Below, piece after piece: positions 35,699-44,128 of a DNA stretch of 64,000 bases. The position numbers were made by a program, and so were the translations under genes. Source of the DNA: JAMXLO01 sp963794185 (GTDB lineage: Bacteria > Pseudomonadota > Alphaproteobacteria > Acetobacterales > Acetobacteraceae); assembly GCA_963794185.1 (NCBI GenBank), contig CAWCDM010000113.1, forward strand, positions 62,001 through 126,000, read 5' to 3'. Under the pieces are notes generated by a model. That model had not been told where the DNA came from, ran no database searches, and saw nothing but the letters and a program-made list of their open reading frames with translations. Position 1 is the first letter of the stretch, and each line of letters begins with the position of its first letter.

Positions 35699-36728
35699 TC
35701 AGCCAAGGATGCGCCGCGATAACGGCAGCAGCGCCGGACGTGCCAAGAGAAGAAACCGTGCCACGCTGGGGAACCGCAGGAGCGGCAGCAGCAGCTTCAC
35801 GACAGCGCGGATTCTGCGATTGTGGTAACAGGAGACGAACCTGAGATCATCGAGCGACGTGCGCACGAGTTCCCGGTCGCGGCGCTGCACGGCGTCGACG
35901 AATTCCGCCAGCAGATGTGGCAGGAAGCGGGGAAGCACAACGTCCCGTCTCCAGAACCTGCCTCGGGCCGGGTCATCGGGGAACTCCTCCAGCAATTTGC
36001 GAAGATACAGCATTCGACTGATCGCCATGCTCGGGGAATACGACGAGCTGCCGGAGAACATCCGCCACTGCGACAGAGCCTCGTCCACATATACGTTGTC
36101 ATACCCGGCACGGAACAGACGCAGGAACAGATCATCGTCCTCATAGCCACGGAGGCCCTCATCAAAACCGCCGACCGCTTCGAATGCCTGTCGGGATATG
36201 AGTGACGCGGAGGGCAGGACGTACATGTCGGTGCGGAGACAACCGTGGACGTCACGCTTCGGATGCTGGACGTTGTCGAACAGCCGCAGGACCGAACGCG
36301 CCACCAAGCGCCCCTGCTCGATCGATCTCGTCGACGTTGCTGTAAGCCCACCCGAGCTCGATCGCCCGAGGCTCCAGGAAGAACCTCGCCAACCGTTCCA
36401 GATGATTGCAATACCAAACATCATCCTGGTCCAGCAGCGCGATCAGGTCGCAACTGGACCGGGCAATGCCGAAATTGCGGGCCGAACCCTGGCCACCATT
36501 TGGCTTGTGCAAGAGATTGATCGGATGCCCCCGAGCAAGTTTCTCGACAACCTGCGGGCCATTGTCCGTCGAGCCATCGTCAACCACGATTATTCCCGTT
36601 GGTGGCAGGCTCTGGCGCAGCACGCTCTCGATTGCCCGCCGAATGTATGGCGCGCCATTGTAAAGCGGGATGATGGCTGCAATCCGCACATCCTCGCGCC
36701 TCATAAGGCGATTCGGAGAATCGGCCAT
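35699..36728 (-). pseudogene. Glycosyltransferase family 2, frameshifted
   Basis: The N-terminal half (IAAIIPLYNGAPYIRRAIESVLRQSL, GIIVVDDGSTDNG, NGGQGSARNFGIARS, IALLDQDDVW with the DxD motif) reads from 36728. After SNVDEID one extra base at about 36320 moves the sequence into the frame that continues with EQGRLVARSVLRLFDNVQHPKRDVHG, SLISRQAFEAVGGFDEGLRGYEDDDLFLRLFRAGYD and ends at 35699. Removing that base gives one normal 343-residue enzyme. Either a young pseudogene or a sequencing error. Same strand as the WbsX fusion gene, 251 bp away. Confidence 0.8.
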
Positions 36729-36862
36729 ATGGTACGCCTATCGCGTTTCGCGGACATTCGCAAGGTTTGGCCTGACTGTCCAATTGAGTCGGACCGCCGG
36801 TCCGCGCCGGTGACCCCGTTCGTGAATACATGGCATCCGCAAGCGCAACCGCCGGCCGGTTA

Positions 36863-37466
36863 GGCGCCAAGGAGCATCGACCGGCGATCCGGCGCCGGGC
36901 ACGGCGTGAGGGGGCGCAGATCTTCGCCGACGAGGCTGGAGTTCGCTCGGACTTCCACAGCGGCACGACCTGGGGAAGACGCGGGCGGGAGCCGGTGGTG
37001 TCCAGCATCGGCACGCGGTTCGCGGCCAAACTGGTTACCGCGATCAGCGCGCAGGCGCAGCTGCACTTGGTGCTGACCAAGGGACGGATCACCGCCGCGG
37101 TGTTCATTGATGCCCTAAAGCGGCTGCTGATCAGCGCATCGGCGCCGATCTTCGTCATTTTCAACGGACATCCGACGCATCTGGCAAAGTCGGTCGCGCG
37201 CTTCGTAGCCGCACAGCGGGGGATGCTGGCCGTGTTCTTTCTGCCGGCGTACGCGCACGAGCTGAACCTCGGCGAGCTGATGTGGAACGATCTGAAGACC
37301 CGTGGCACTGGCCGCAAACTGATCGCCTCGCTGATGCAGCTATGGCAGATGATCGCCTCGCATATGTGGCAGTTGCAAAAGCTGCCAACTTTGGCGCGCT
37401 CCTTCTTCCACGCTTCCACAACGTGCTACGCATGCGCCTGATGGCAACTATCAAGGGAAGGTTCAT
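36863..37466 (+). mobile_element. 5'-truncated IS630-family element
   Basis: Encodes only the C-terminal 190 residues of an IS630 transposase: IFADEAGVRSDFHSGTTWGRRG, IFVIFNGHPTHLAKSVARFVA (the second catalytic Asp is replaced by Asn in FNGH), and FFLPAYAHELNLGELMWNDLK (the PELNPxE motif is altered). The HTH half is missing. It ends with ATGGCAACTATCAAGGGAAGG, resembling the right repeat of the complete IS630 at 30.65 kb, but is clearly a diverged relative. Dead on two counts: truncation and catalytic-site change. Confidence 0.85.
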
Positions 37467-37599
37467 CATTCGCTTCTGTTCGCTAATTCGTGACGCCGCC
37501 TCCGGTGAGCAACGTGAACAGATTGCAACGCGCTCCCATGGTGGCTCCCTCCCGGCAGCTTTGAGCCCAGAATAGTGGCTTGGCATCGAGCGAGAGCAG

Positions 37600-39306
37600 T
37601 CAGCCGCCGGCGCGGATCGTGGCAGCAACCTTCTCGGCAATCATCATCACGGGAATGTTGATGTTTGCACATGGTACGGTCGGCATCAACGATGCGTCGC
37701 ACACGCGCAAGCCATCCACGCCGATCACCCGCGCATTGGCATCTGTCACCGCCGTCCGATCGGCGGAGTCGCCCATGCGGCAGGTGCCGCAGGCATGCCA
37801 GTTGCCACTGACACGCTGTCGTAGATACGCCTCCAGCAAGCGTTCGTCGCTAGCCAAATCCGCCGGGGAATTGCTTGTCCCAACGACAAAACTCATCATC
37901 CGTCGCCTGATGGCCGTGCTGCGATCCATCAGCGGCCCCCCGAGCGCGGTCAGCGCGGCATTCCGACGACTGGGCCGCGTGAGTTCGCGAATGCGCGGCG
38001 AATATCCGACCGGGTATAGATCCGTTATGACACCGGCCTGCTCGGCCGCCATTATCGCGCGCACCATCAAGAGGAACCCTGCTTTCAATCGCGCCATGTC
38101 GCGCGGATCGGAAAGCATGCGGAAACCAATTTCGGAACCTCTGTCCGGTGCGCTCGACAAACGCACGCGTCCGGTGGAATAGGATTTGTTCACCCAGCAT
38201 CCAAGTGCTCCGATCCGCCATCCCACCGAATGCCAGCCGGTACGCGCCAGGATCTCAATATGCATATCGCCGGGCGGCGTGCCTTCCATACCGGAAGAAT
38301 ACCGCAGCAGCGCCTGAAGATGATGCCCGCCGCGCTGCAGGAGCCGTGCTGAAGGATCCAGATAGCCGGCGACGCGGGCGGCGGGATGTTCCTGCAGATT
38401 CTCACCTACACCCGGCCGGTCAGCCTCGACTGCGATGCCATGCTCGGCAAGGTGCGCGCCGGGCCCGATGCCGCTCCTCATCAGCACGACCGGGCTCTGG
38501 AGTGCACCGGTGGAGACAATGACCTGCCGTGCGGCGATGGTGATGCTTTCACCGTCTCGGGTAAGGCGACCGCCGTTGACCCGTCCACCCGCGATAGCCA
38601 GCCCGTTGAACAGCGTCTCGGTGAAGATCGACAGATTCGGCCGGCGACGCACCTCAGGCGACAGGTAGGCCAGCGCGGCACTGGCGCGGCGGCCGTGCTG
38701 ATCAACGTTGATCGCAGTCGGAAACACGCCGTCTCTCCAGGGACCGTTCTGGTCCTCCTGCATCGCATAGCCCATACTGGCGAAGACCTTCGCAACGCTG
38801 CGCGTGAACCCCGACCAATCAGCGTAGCGATGACGACGAATGGGCAGTGGCCCGGACCTCCCATGCAGGGGGCCATCGAAGTCCGCGTCGGCCTCGAGCT
38901 TCGTGAAGTAGGGCAGCACCTCCGACCAACTCCAACCATGAGCACCCTTCGCAGCCCATTCGTCATAATCGTAAGGCGAGCCGCGATTTGCGCAGATACC
39001 ATTGATCGACGAACCGCCACCCAGGATGCGTGCCTGCTCGTACAGCCACGATCTGCCCGGCTGGTTCCCTCCGCCGTCGCTGCGCGATGCCATCAATGAC
39101 GGCCATAGCCACTCGGGCCGAAAGTGCGTGCGGCCCGGATAGGCTGACGACAGTTCAGGCGGCACTTCATCCTGCGTTAGATCGCGTCCAGCCTCAATCA
39201 GCATCACGCGTGTCGTGGCATCTTCGCTCAGTCGAGACGCAAGTATGCAGCCGGCGGAGCCGCCGCCGATGATGAGGAAGTCAACTGGTTCGGCGGGGAG
39301 GCCCAT
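37600..39306 (-). CDS. GMC family FAD-dependent oxidoreductase
   Basis: 568-residue choline-dehydrogenase-like flavoprotein. FAD-binding FLIIGGGSAGCILASRLSE at residues 10-28, ARILGGGSSINGICANRG (GMC signature 1), STGALQSPVVLMRSGIGPG (signature 2), and the C-terminal WHACGTCRMG and PCANINIPVMMIAEKVA with the catalytic His. Oxidises an alcohol; acceptor unknown, and no signal peptide is visible. It stands in the glycan island between an IS630 relic and a GT4 gene. A decayed close relative lies at 40.9-41.8 kb, so the pair arose by duplication or one replaced the other. Confidence 0.9.
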   Translation of the reverse strand: MGLPAEPVDFLIIGGGSAGCILASRLSEDATTRVMLIEAGRDLTQDEVPPELSSAYPGRTHFRPEWLWPSLMASRSDGGGNQPGRSWLYEQARILGGGSSINGICANRGSPYDYDEWAAKGAHGWSWSEVLPYFTKLEADADFDGPLHGRSGPLPIRRHRYADWSGFTRSVAKVFASMGYAMQEDQNGPWRDGVFPTAINVDQHGRRASAALAYLSPEVRRRPNLSIFTETLFNGLAIAGGRVNGGRLTRDGESITIAARQVIVSTGALQSPVVLMRSGIGPGAHLAEHGIAVEADRPGVGENLQEHPAARVAGYLDPSARLLQRGGHHLQALLRYSSGMEGTPPGDMHIEILARTGWHSVGWRIGALGCWVNKSYSTGRVRLSSAPDRGSEIGFRMLSDPRDMARLKAGFLLMVRAIMAAEQAGVITDLYPVGYSPRIRELTRPSRRNAALTALGGPLMDRSTAIRRRMMSFVVGTSNSPADLASDERLLEAYLRQRVSGNWHACGTCRMGDSADRTAVTDANARVIGVDGLRVCDASLMPTVPCANINIPVMMIAEKVAATIRAGG

Positions 39307-39690
39307 TCTGTAACATCCTAATCATCATCACGACAGCAAAGCCTATAGTAAACACAAATGGGTCAGCAGGCTATCTTGTCGTACTGCCAGCGCAATCTGA
39401 AAGGCTGCTTCGAGGTCGCGGGACACCGGACGTTCCGTGGCAATCGAACCGCTTCGTCCCCACCATCTCCGCCCGCATTGCCGGGTCTCTTCCACATTGA
39501 AGGCAATCACTTCAATGCCATGCAGGCCAGTACGTGCACGGCGGCGGGTCCCGGCGACAATCAAGGATGTGGCGCCGACGGCGTGTCGTCGTTGCTGATC
39601 ACAACGGTCTGCCGTCGATGTGCGGGAGTCGATCACCGGCCAGGTTGCGACGAGCACGGTAAACCGGCGATGCCCGGGCGCTGAGGTCCA
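39307..39690. other. Unassigned intergenic stretch
   Basis: 384 bp between the GMC oxidoreductase start and the GT4 gene end. Reading frames of about 105 codons exist on both strands (39343-39657 minus, 39358-39684 plus), but neither has family motifs, a ribosome site or plausible composition. I see nothing definite here. Confidence 0.3.
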
Positions 39691-40869
39691 TCAGAGGCTC
39701 AGCAGGCCGAAGAAGATCCGTGTGCGGTTGCGATGCGTCGTGGGTGTGCCGTCGGCTGCGTTTGATTTGCGGGTGGGCTGCATGGCAGACCCATAGAGCG
39801 CGAGAACGCGTTCGGCGGCCACGCGGATGTCGAACCTGTCGCGGAAAATCTCACGCCCGGCTACACCGAGCCGCCGCCGCTCATTCGCATCCTCTATCAG
39901 TCGCGCAATGGCGTCGGCAAGTTGATCCGGTGCGCCCGGTGGCACCAAAACCGCATTCTGGCCATCTGTCAGGAACTCCGGGATCGCACCGACCGGCGTG
40001 GCTACCACCGCCACGCCGTGTGCCAGCGCCTCGAGAATCGCGATGGGCATTGCCTCGAAATGCGACGGCAGCACAAAAATATCTGCCCGACGGAGTAGAT
40101 CGTTCGCGGCGTGACTATCGACCCATCCGGGCAGCATCACCCGATCACCGAGCCCAGCCTCGGCAACTGCTGCGCGAAACTCCTCCACCGCTCCATCGCC
40201 AGCAATGGTTGCCGTCCAGTGCTTCGACAAAAGCCGCGGCGATTGAAAGGCCGCGAGCAAATCCGGAACCCCCTTCCGCTCACCAAGTTGGCCGAGGAAC
40301 ACGATTCGCGCGATCTCGTCGCATGACAATTCTGTGCCGCCTACGTCGGCCGGTCTGGGCACACCATTGAAAATGACGGCAATTCTCTCTTGCGCGACGT
40401 GCAGGTCCGAGATGAGGAGGTCGCGCCAACCACTGCCTAGCACAATGACAAACCGTGCGCGGTTCAGAACGAACCCGAGGAGCTTTTGGCAACGCCCGGG
40501 GAGGTTGAAGTAGAATTCACGAAAGTTGGAACCGTGCATATGGACGATTACCGGAATGCCGAGCAGGGCGCCAAGCAGGGTCAAAATGCCTTTGCGCAAG
40601 GCACTGCCATAGGCGCTCATGTGGATGTGCATCAGATCAATGCGGCCAAGCACGCCCAGGTAAAGCAATTGACCGACTGCCTTGAGGAAATGCAGCCCCA
40701 TGCTGGCCATTCCCCCCTGGCCACGGGTATCGATCACGCGCACCTGCGGCGCGCCGGGCGTGGTTGCCCACTCTTGTATCAGGTATTGAATGAATGTCCC
40801 GACCCCGCCCGAGGCATGCGTAGTGCCGCCTCCAGCAAACATCAGGACCCGCTTGCAACGTGTTTTCAT
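39691..40869 (-). CDS. Glycosyltransferase family 4
   Basis: 392-residue GT-B retaining glycosyltransferase. Visible: VLMFAGGGTTHASGGVGTFIQYL glycine-rich start, IDLMHIHMSAYGS, IPVIVHMHGSNFREF, IARIVFLGQLGERKGVPDLLAAF, TIAGDGAVEEFRAAV and the E-x7-E nucleotide-sugar motif in FVLPSHFEAMPIAILEALAHGVAVVATPVGAIPE. The last 30 residues are basic and unlike the family. Cytoplasmic or membrane-peripheral. Part of the glycan island; its sugar donor cannot be told from sequence. Undamaged. Confidence 0.9.
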   Translation of the reverse strand: MKTRCKRVLMFAGGGTTHASGGVGTFIQYLIQEWATTPGAPQVRVIDTRGQGGMASMGLHFLKAVGQLLYLGVLGRIDLMHIHMSAYGSALRKGILTLLGALLGIPVIVHMHGSNFREFYFNLPGRCQKLLGFVLNRARFVIVLGSGWRDLLISDLHVAQERIAVIFNGVPRPADVGGTELSCDEIARIVFLGQLGERKGVPDLLAAFQSPRLLSKHWTATIAGDGAVEEFRAAVAEAGLGDRVMLPGWVDSHAANDLLRRADIFVLPSHFEAMPIAILEALAHGVAVVATPVGAIPEFLTDGQNAVLVPPGAPDQLADAIARLIEDANERRRLGVAGREIFRDRFDIRVAAERVLALYGSAMQPTRKSNAADGTPTTHRNRTRIFFGLLSL

Positions 40870-40914
40870 GGCAGTTTCCTACCGTTGGCCTCTGAGTAAG
40901 GATAGCGCATGGCC

Positions 40915-41800
40915 ACGCGCCGGAGGAGTGGGCTGCCGGCGCGGGCGGCGACGGCACCCTTCTCGGCGATCACATGCGCAGGTATGCCTGTCAACTGGGC
41001 GTTCCCTTCGACCCGATGGTGGTGACTGACGCCAACCCCCGGGTCATCGGCATCGCGGTTCTGCGTATCTGCGACCCGTCGCATGTGCCGAGGGTGTCGT
41101 GTGCGACCCTCATCCTAGCGGAATGTTGAATGCTGATGCTCATACCTTGGTATTGGCTATTTGTCTCATGGCTGTGTGGCGATCCCGGTGACCCGACCAG
41201 GATAGTCAGCACCCCACTAACGTGGCTGGGCCGCGTGCGTTCACAAATCCGCGGCGAAAATTCGGTCGAGGATATGAGGATATATTGAGCATCAACCTTG
41301 CTGCCTGCCGCCATTATTGCGCGCGTGATGCGATGTCGACGCGCATATCGCCCAGGGTCGTGCCTTCCAAGTCGGGCAAATCGTGAAGCAGTACCTGTAG
41401 ATGATGCCGTTGTGGCAGTAGCCGGCCGATCGCTGCCGAGAATTGGCGACAACAACAGTGCGTTGCTCCTGCGGGACCACACAGGATCTGTTCTGACCCT
41501 CCTGCATATTATAGTGCATGTTAGCGGTTATCTGCGCAATGGTGAGGACGAATCCTGTCCGGTCGGCGAGACGATGGCGCTGCACCGACCAGGCCAGGCC
41601 GTGCAACGGCTCGCCAAAGTTGGCGTCGGTCGCCCGTTTTGGGAAATAGGACAGCACCTTCGACCAGTTCAATCCTTTGCACCCTTAGCCGCCAACTCAG
41701 CATAATCGAACGTTGACCCGTGTTCGTCACAAATGCCGTTGATCGACGAACCCCCGGCCGCCCGCCACCCCCATGATTCGGCATTCCTCGTCGATCAGAT
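40915..41800 (-). pseudogene. Decayed GMC oxidoreductase with an inverted C-terminal segment
   Basis: Minus-strand pieces match the intact GMC protein of 37.6-39.3 kb in order: LNWSKVLSYFPKRATDANFGEPLHG and TANMHYNMQEGQN (41.47-41.68 kb), DLPDLEGTTLGDMRVDI (about 41.35), RAIMAAGSKVDAQYI and FSPRICERTRPS (41.2-41.3), and IPAHVIAEKGAVAARAGS (40.93-40.99). The segment that should precede the last piece (VVTDANPRVIGI, LRICDPSHVPRVSCATL) is present at 41029-41137 but on the plus strand, that is, inverted. Several internal parts are deleted. The 5' end meets an IS21 remnant. Confidence 0.75.
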
Positions 41801-41819
41801 TGATCTGATCGCTCGGCAG

Positions 41820-42158
41820 TGGCACCTCGAATGGTGGTCGCGCGCTGGGCCGGATCTCACACAGCAGATCGGTCACGGCGGTATAGCCGCCGCGATAGCC
41901 GAGGGCCCCGAGCTCGCGATGCAGGCGACGCCCGGTCAGTTCGGGCGCCGCGGCAAGCCGCTCACGCAGATTTTGCTCGAACGGCTGCAGCTGCGCCACC
42001 CGCCGCCGGCGAGAGCCATAGACCACCGGATCGAGACCACCAGCGATCACCTTGTGCACGGTCTTGCGGTCCAATCCGGTACGCCGGGCGATAGCCGAAA
42101 CGCCGGCGCCTTGCCGATGCAGATCAAGGATCATGACAATCACTCCCAGTCGGATCAC
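41820..42158 (-). mobile_element. IS21-family IstA transposase, N-terminal fragment
   Basis: About 113 codons beginning VIRLGVIVMILDLHRQGAGVSAIARRTGLDRKTVHKVIAGG, the IstA helix-turn-helix, followed by RERLAAAPELTGRRLHRELGALGYRGGYTAVTDLL and ending after ARPPFEV, just before the integrase core. No core or IstB gene follows; homology changes directly to the GMC remnant. It lies 131 bp from the end of the next intact GMC gene. A relic of an insertion that accompanied decay of the neighbouring oxidoreductase gene. Confidence 0.8.
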
Positions 42159-42288
42159 CGGCTCCCCGCCATCCTTGAGAGGGAAGCATCGGCCGCCGTG
42201 CGCTGGCCGACCGCCCCAGATCGGCACCCCCGCCATCGCCGGGGCAGCCTTCTCCTCACGGCGCCACGCAGCCAATTCGTGGCGACTT

Positions 42289-44115
42289 CTACACGTCCTC
42301 CAGAATCATGTCCGCGGCCTTTTCGCCGACCATGTAGACCGCGCTGGCGATGAAGAACCCGGGAATGCGCGGGAACACCGAGGCATCCACCACGCGCAAT
42401 CGCTGGGTGCCATGCACGCGCAGACGGCTGTCGAGCACCCCGTTCGAATCGCGCGGGCCGATCGCGCAGGAGCAGGAGGCGTGATGGCCCCATGCGTTGC
42501 CGCGGGCATAGTCGGCGAGCTGTTCGTCCGACTGCACGTCCTCGCCCGGCAGTTCTTCCTCAGCGATCATCCCGCTCTGCTTCAGCTCGGCAGTCATCGT
42601 ACGTACGAAGCGCAGCCCGGCCACGACGGCCCGCAGGTCCTCGCCTGTCGTGTCGCTGCCTTCCTCGAAGTAGCGGAAATTCACCAGCGGCATATCGCGC
42701 GGATCGGCCGAGCGCAGCGTGACCTCACCAGCGCGATTGTTGGTGTGCGCCTTGAGAACCACCCAGGTGAGATAGTCATGATGTGTCGCAATGTCGCGCG
42801 AATATCCCGGGAAATACCCCTTGAACCGGGCCAGCAGCGCCATGCAGAAGAGGTCGGGCAGCGGCCGACCCGGCTCCGACCGCAATGACGCGGCAACCGC
42901 CGCGCCGTTCGATACGTACATGCCTGTCCGGTGGCGCGACCATTCGCTGAACAGTCTGTCATCCTTGGTGAAACGCGCACCACTCAGAACGCGCCATGGC
43001 CGCGACAGGCGGCTGACGACGCCGATTTCGTAGCGGTCCTGTAAATTACGGCCAATGCCAGGCAGCGCGATGCGTGCCTCGATGCCGTGTTGTTCCAACA
43101 CAGCAGGCGGCCCGATACCCGACAGCATCAGCAGTTGCGGCGTGTTGAACGCGCCGCCTGCCAGAATGACCTCACGCCCCGCATGGATCGTCCGCAGATC
43201 GCCCGTGTCGACGGCGGGCCGCGGATGGGCACGGTACAGTCGTTCGCCCTTGAGGTACTCCACGGCGATGGCACGGTTGTCCGCATCGAACAGCACACGC
43301 GTCGCCAATGCGTGCAATTCGATCCGCAGCCGATCGGGATGGCGCTTGGCCACGTCCAGCAGCCGATCGCGCGTGCCCACGCGCCGGTGACCCTCGGTCG
43401 TCAGCGGCGTGAAGCAAAGTCCGTCCGCGTTCCTGCGCAGCAGACGCTGATCGTTCGGGTCGGCCAGACCTTCCACCAACCGCCGGATTGCCCGTAGCGG
43501 CCGTGACGAGCCGAGCAGCACTTCGCGCGCGGAATCCTTGATCGTATCGAGGAGGCGCCTGTCCTCGAACACCTGCCACGGCATCGCGCATTCGGTGGGA
43601 AGCCAGCCTCGCCATCCGTGTCCCGTCCGATCGAGGCCAAGCCACGACAGGGCACGCCAAAAGGGCCGGTGGCGGCAGTTCTCCAATCGCTGGAAGTAGC
43701 GCCGCATCCGGTTGGCCTGCCACGACGCATCTCCGGTCAATGCCGCTATCGCATCCCAATCCGAATCGCCTGGTGCCATCAGGATCATCGCGTTATGCGC
43801 CGTGCAGCCGCCGAGCGTGCCGGCGCGCGGATAGAAGATCCCTTCGGGCTGCAGCTTGGGATCACGGCACTGTCGGGTTTCGTCGGCATAATGCCGCACG
43901 AAGAAGTCCCAGCTCATGGCCGGGTTCTCCGAGGCAAGCGGATGGAACGCCGGAACGTCGTAATCCTCGGGCAGTTCGGGACCCTCGCGCGGATCGCCGC
44001 CCGCCTCCAGAACCACGACGCGCATGCCCGCTTCCGCCAGGCGTGCCGCAAGCGTGCCGCCGCCGGCGCCGGAGCCAACAACGATGTAGTCGCACTCACG
44101 CGCCGGAGGCTGCAT
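42289..44115 (-). CDS. GMC family FAD-dependent oxidoreductase paired with a cytochrome c
   Basis: 608 residues. FAD-binding CDYIVVGSGAGGGTLAARLAEAG at 9-31, TLGGCTAHNAMI near residue 117, AGGAFNTPQLLMLSGIGPPA near 315, and the C-terminal WGHHASCSCAIGPRDSNGVLD with the active His pair region, then RLRVVDASVFPRIPGFFIASAVYMVGEKAADMI. This SCSCAIG form differs from the usual TCRMG. No signal peptide is seen. It begins 13 bp after the di-haem cytochrome c gene on the same strand, so the two are an operon; the cytochrome may take its electrons, though compartment then needs explaining. Confidence 0.88.
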   Translation of the reverse strand: MQPPARECDYIVVGSGAGGGTLAARLAEAGMRVVVLEAGGDPREGPELPEDYDVPAFHPLASENPAMSWDFFVRHYADETRQCRDPKLQPEGIFYPRAGTLGGCTAHNAMILMAPGDSDWDAIAALTGDASWQANRMRRYFQRLENCRHRPFWRALSWLGLDRTGHGWRGWLPTECAMPWQVFEDRRLLDTIKDSAREVLLGSSRPLRAIRRLVEGLADPNDQRLLRRNADGLCFTPLTTEGHRRVGTRDRLLDVAKRHPDRLRIELHALATRVLFDADNRAIAVEYLKGERLYRAHPRPAVDTGDLRTIHAGREVILAGGAFNTPQLLMLSGIGPPAVLEQHGIEARIALPGIGRNLQDRYEIGVVSRLSRPWRVLSGARFTKDDRLFSEWSRHRTGMYVSNGAAVAASLRSEPGRPLPDLFCMALLARFKGYFPGYSRDIATHHDYLTWVVLKAHTNNRAGEVTLRSADPRDMPLVNFRYFEEGSDTTGEDLRAVVAGLRFVRTMTAELKQSGMIAEEELPGEDVQSDEQLADYARGNAWGHHASCSCAIGPRDSNGVLDSRLRVHGTQRLRVVDASVFPRIPGFFIASAVYMVGEKAADMILEDV

Positions 44116-44128
44116 CCTCGGAACCGGG

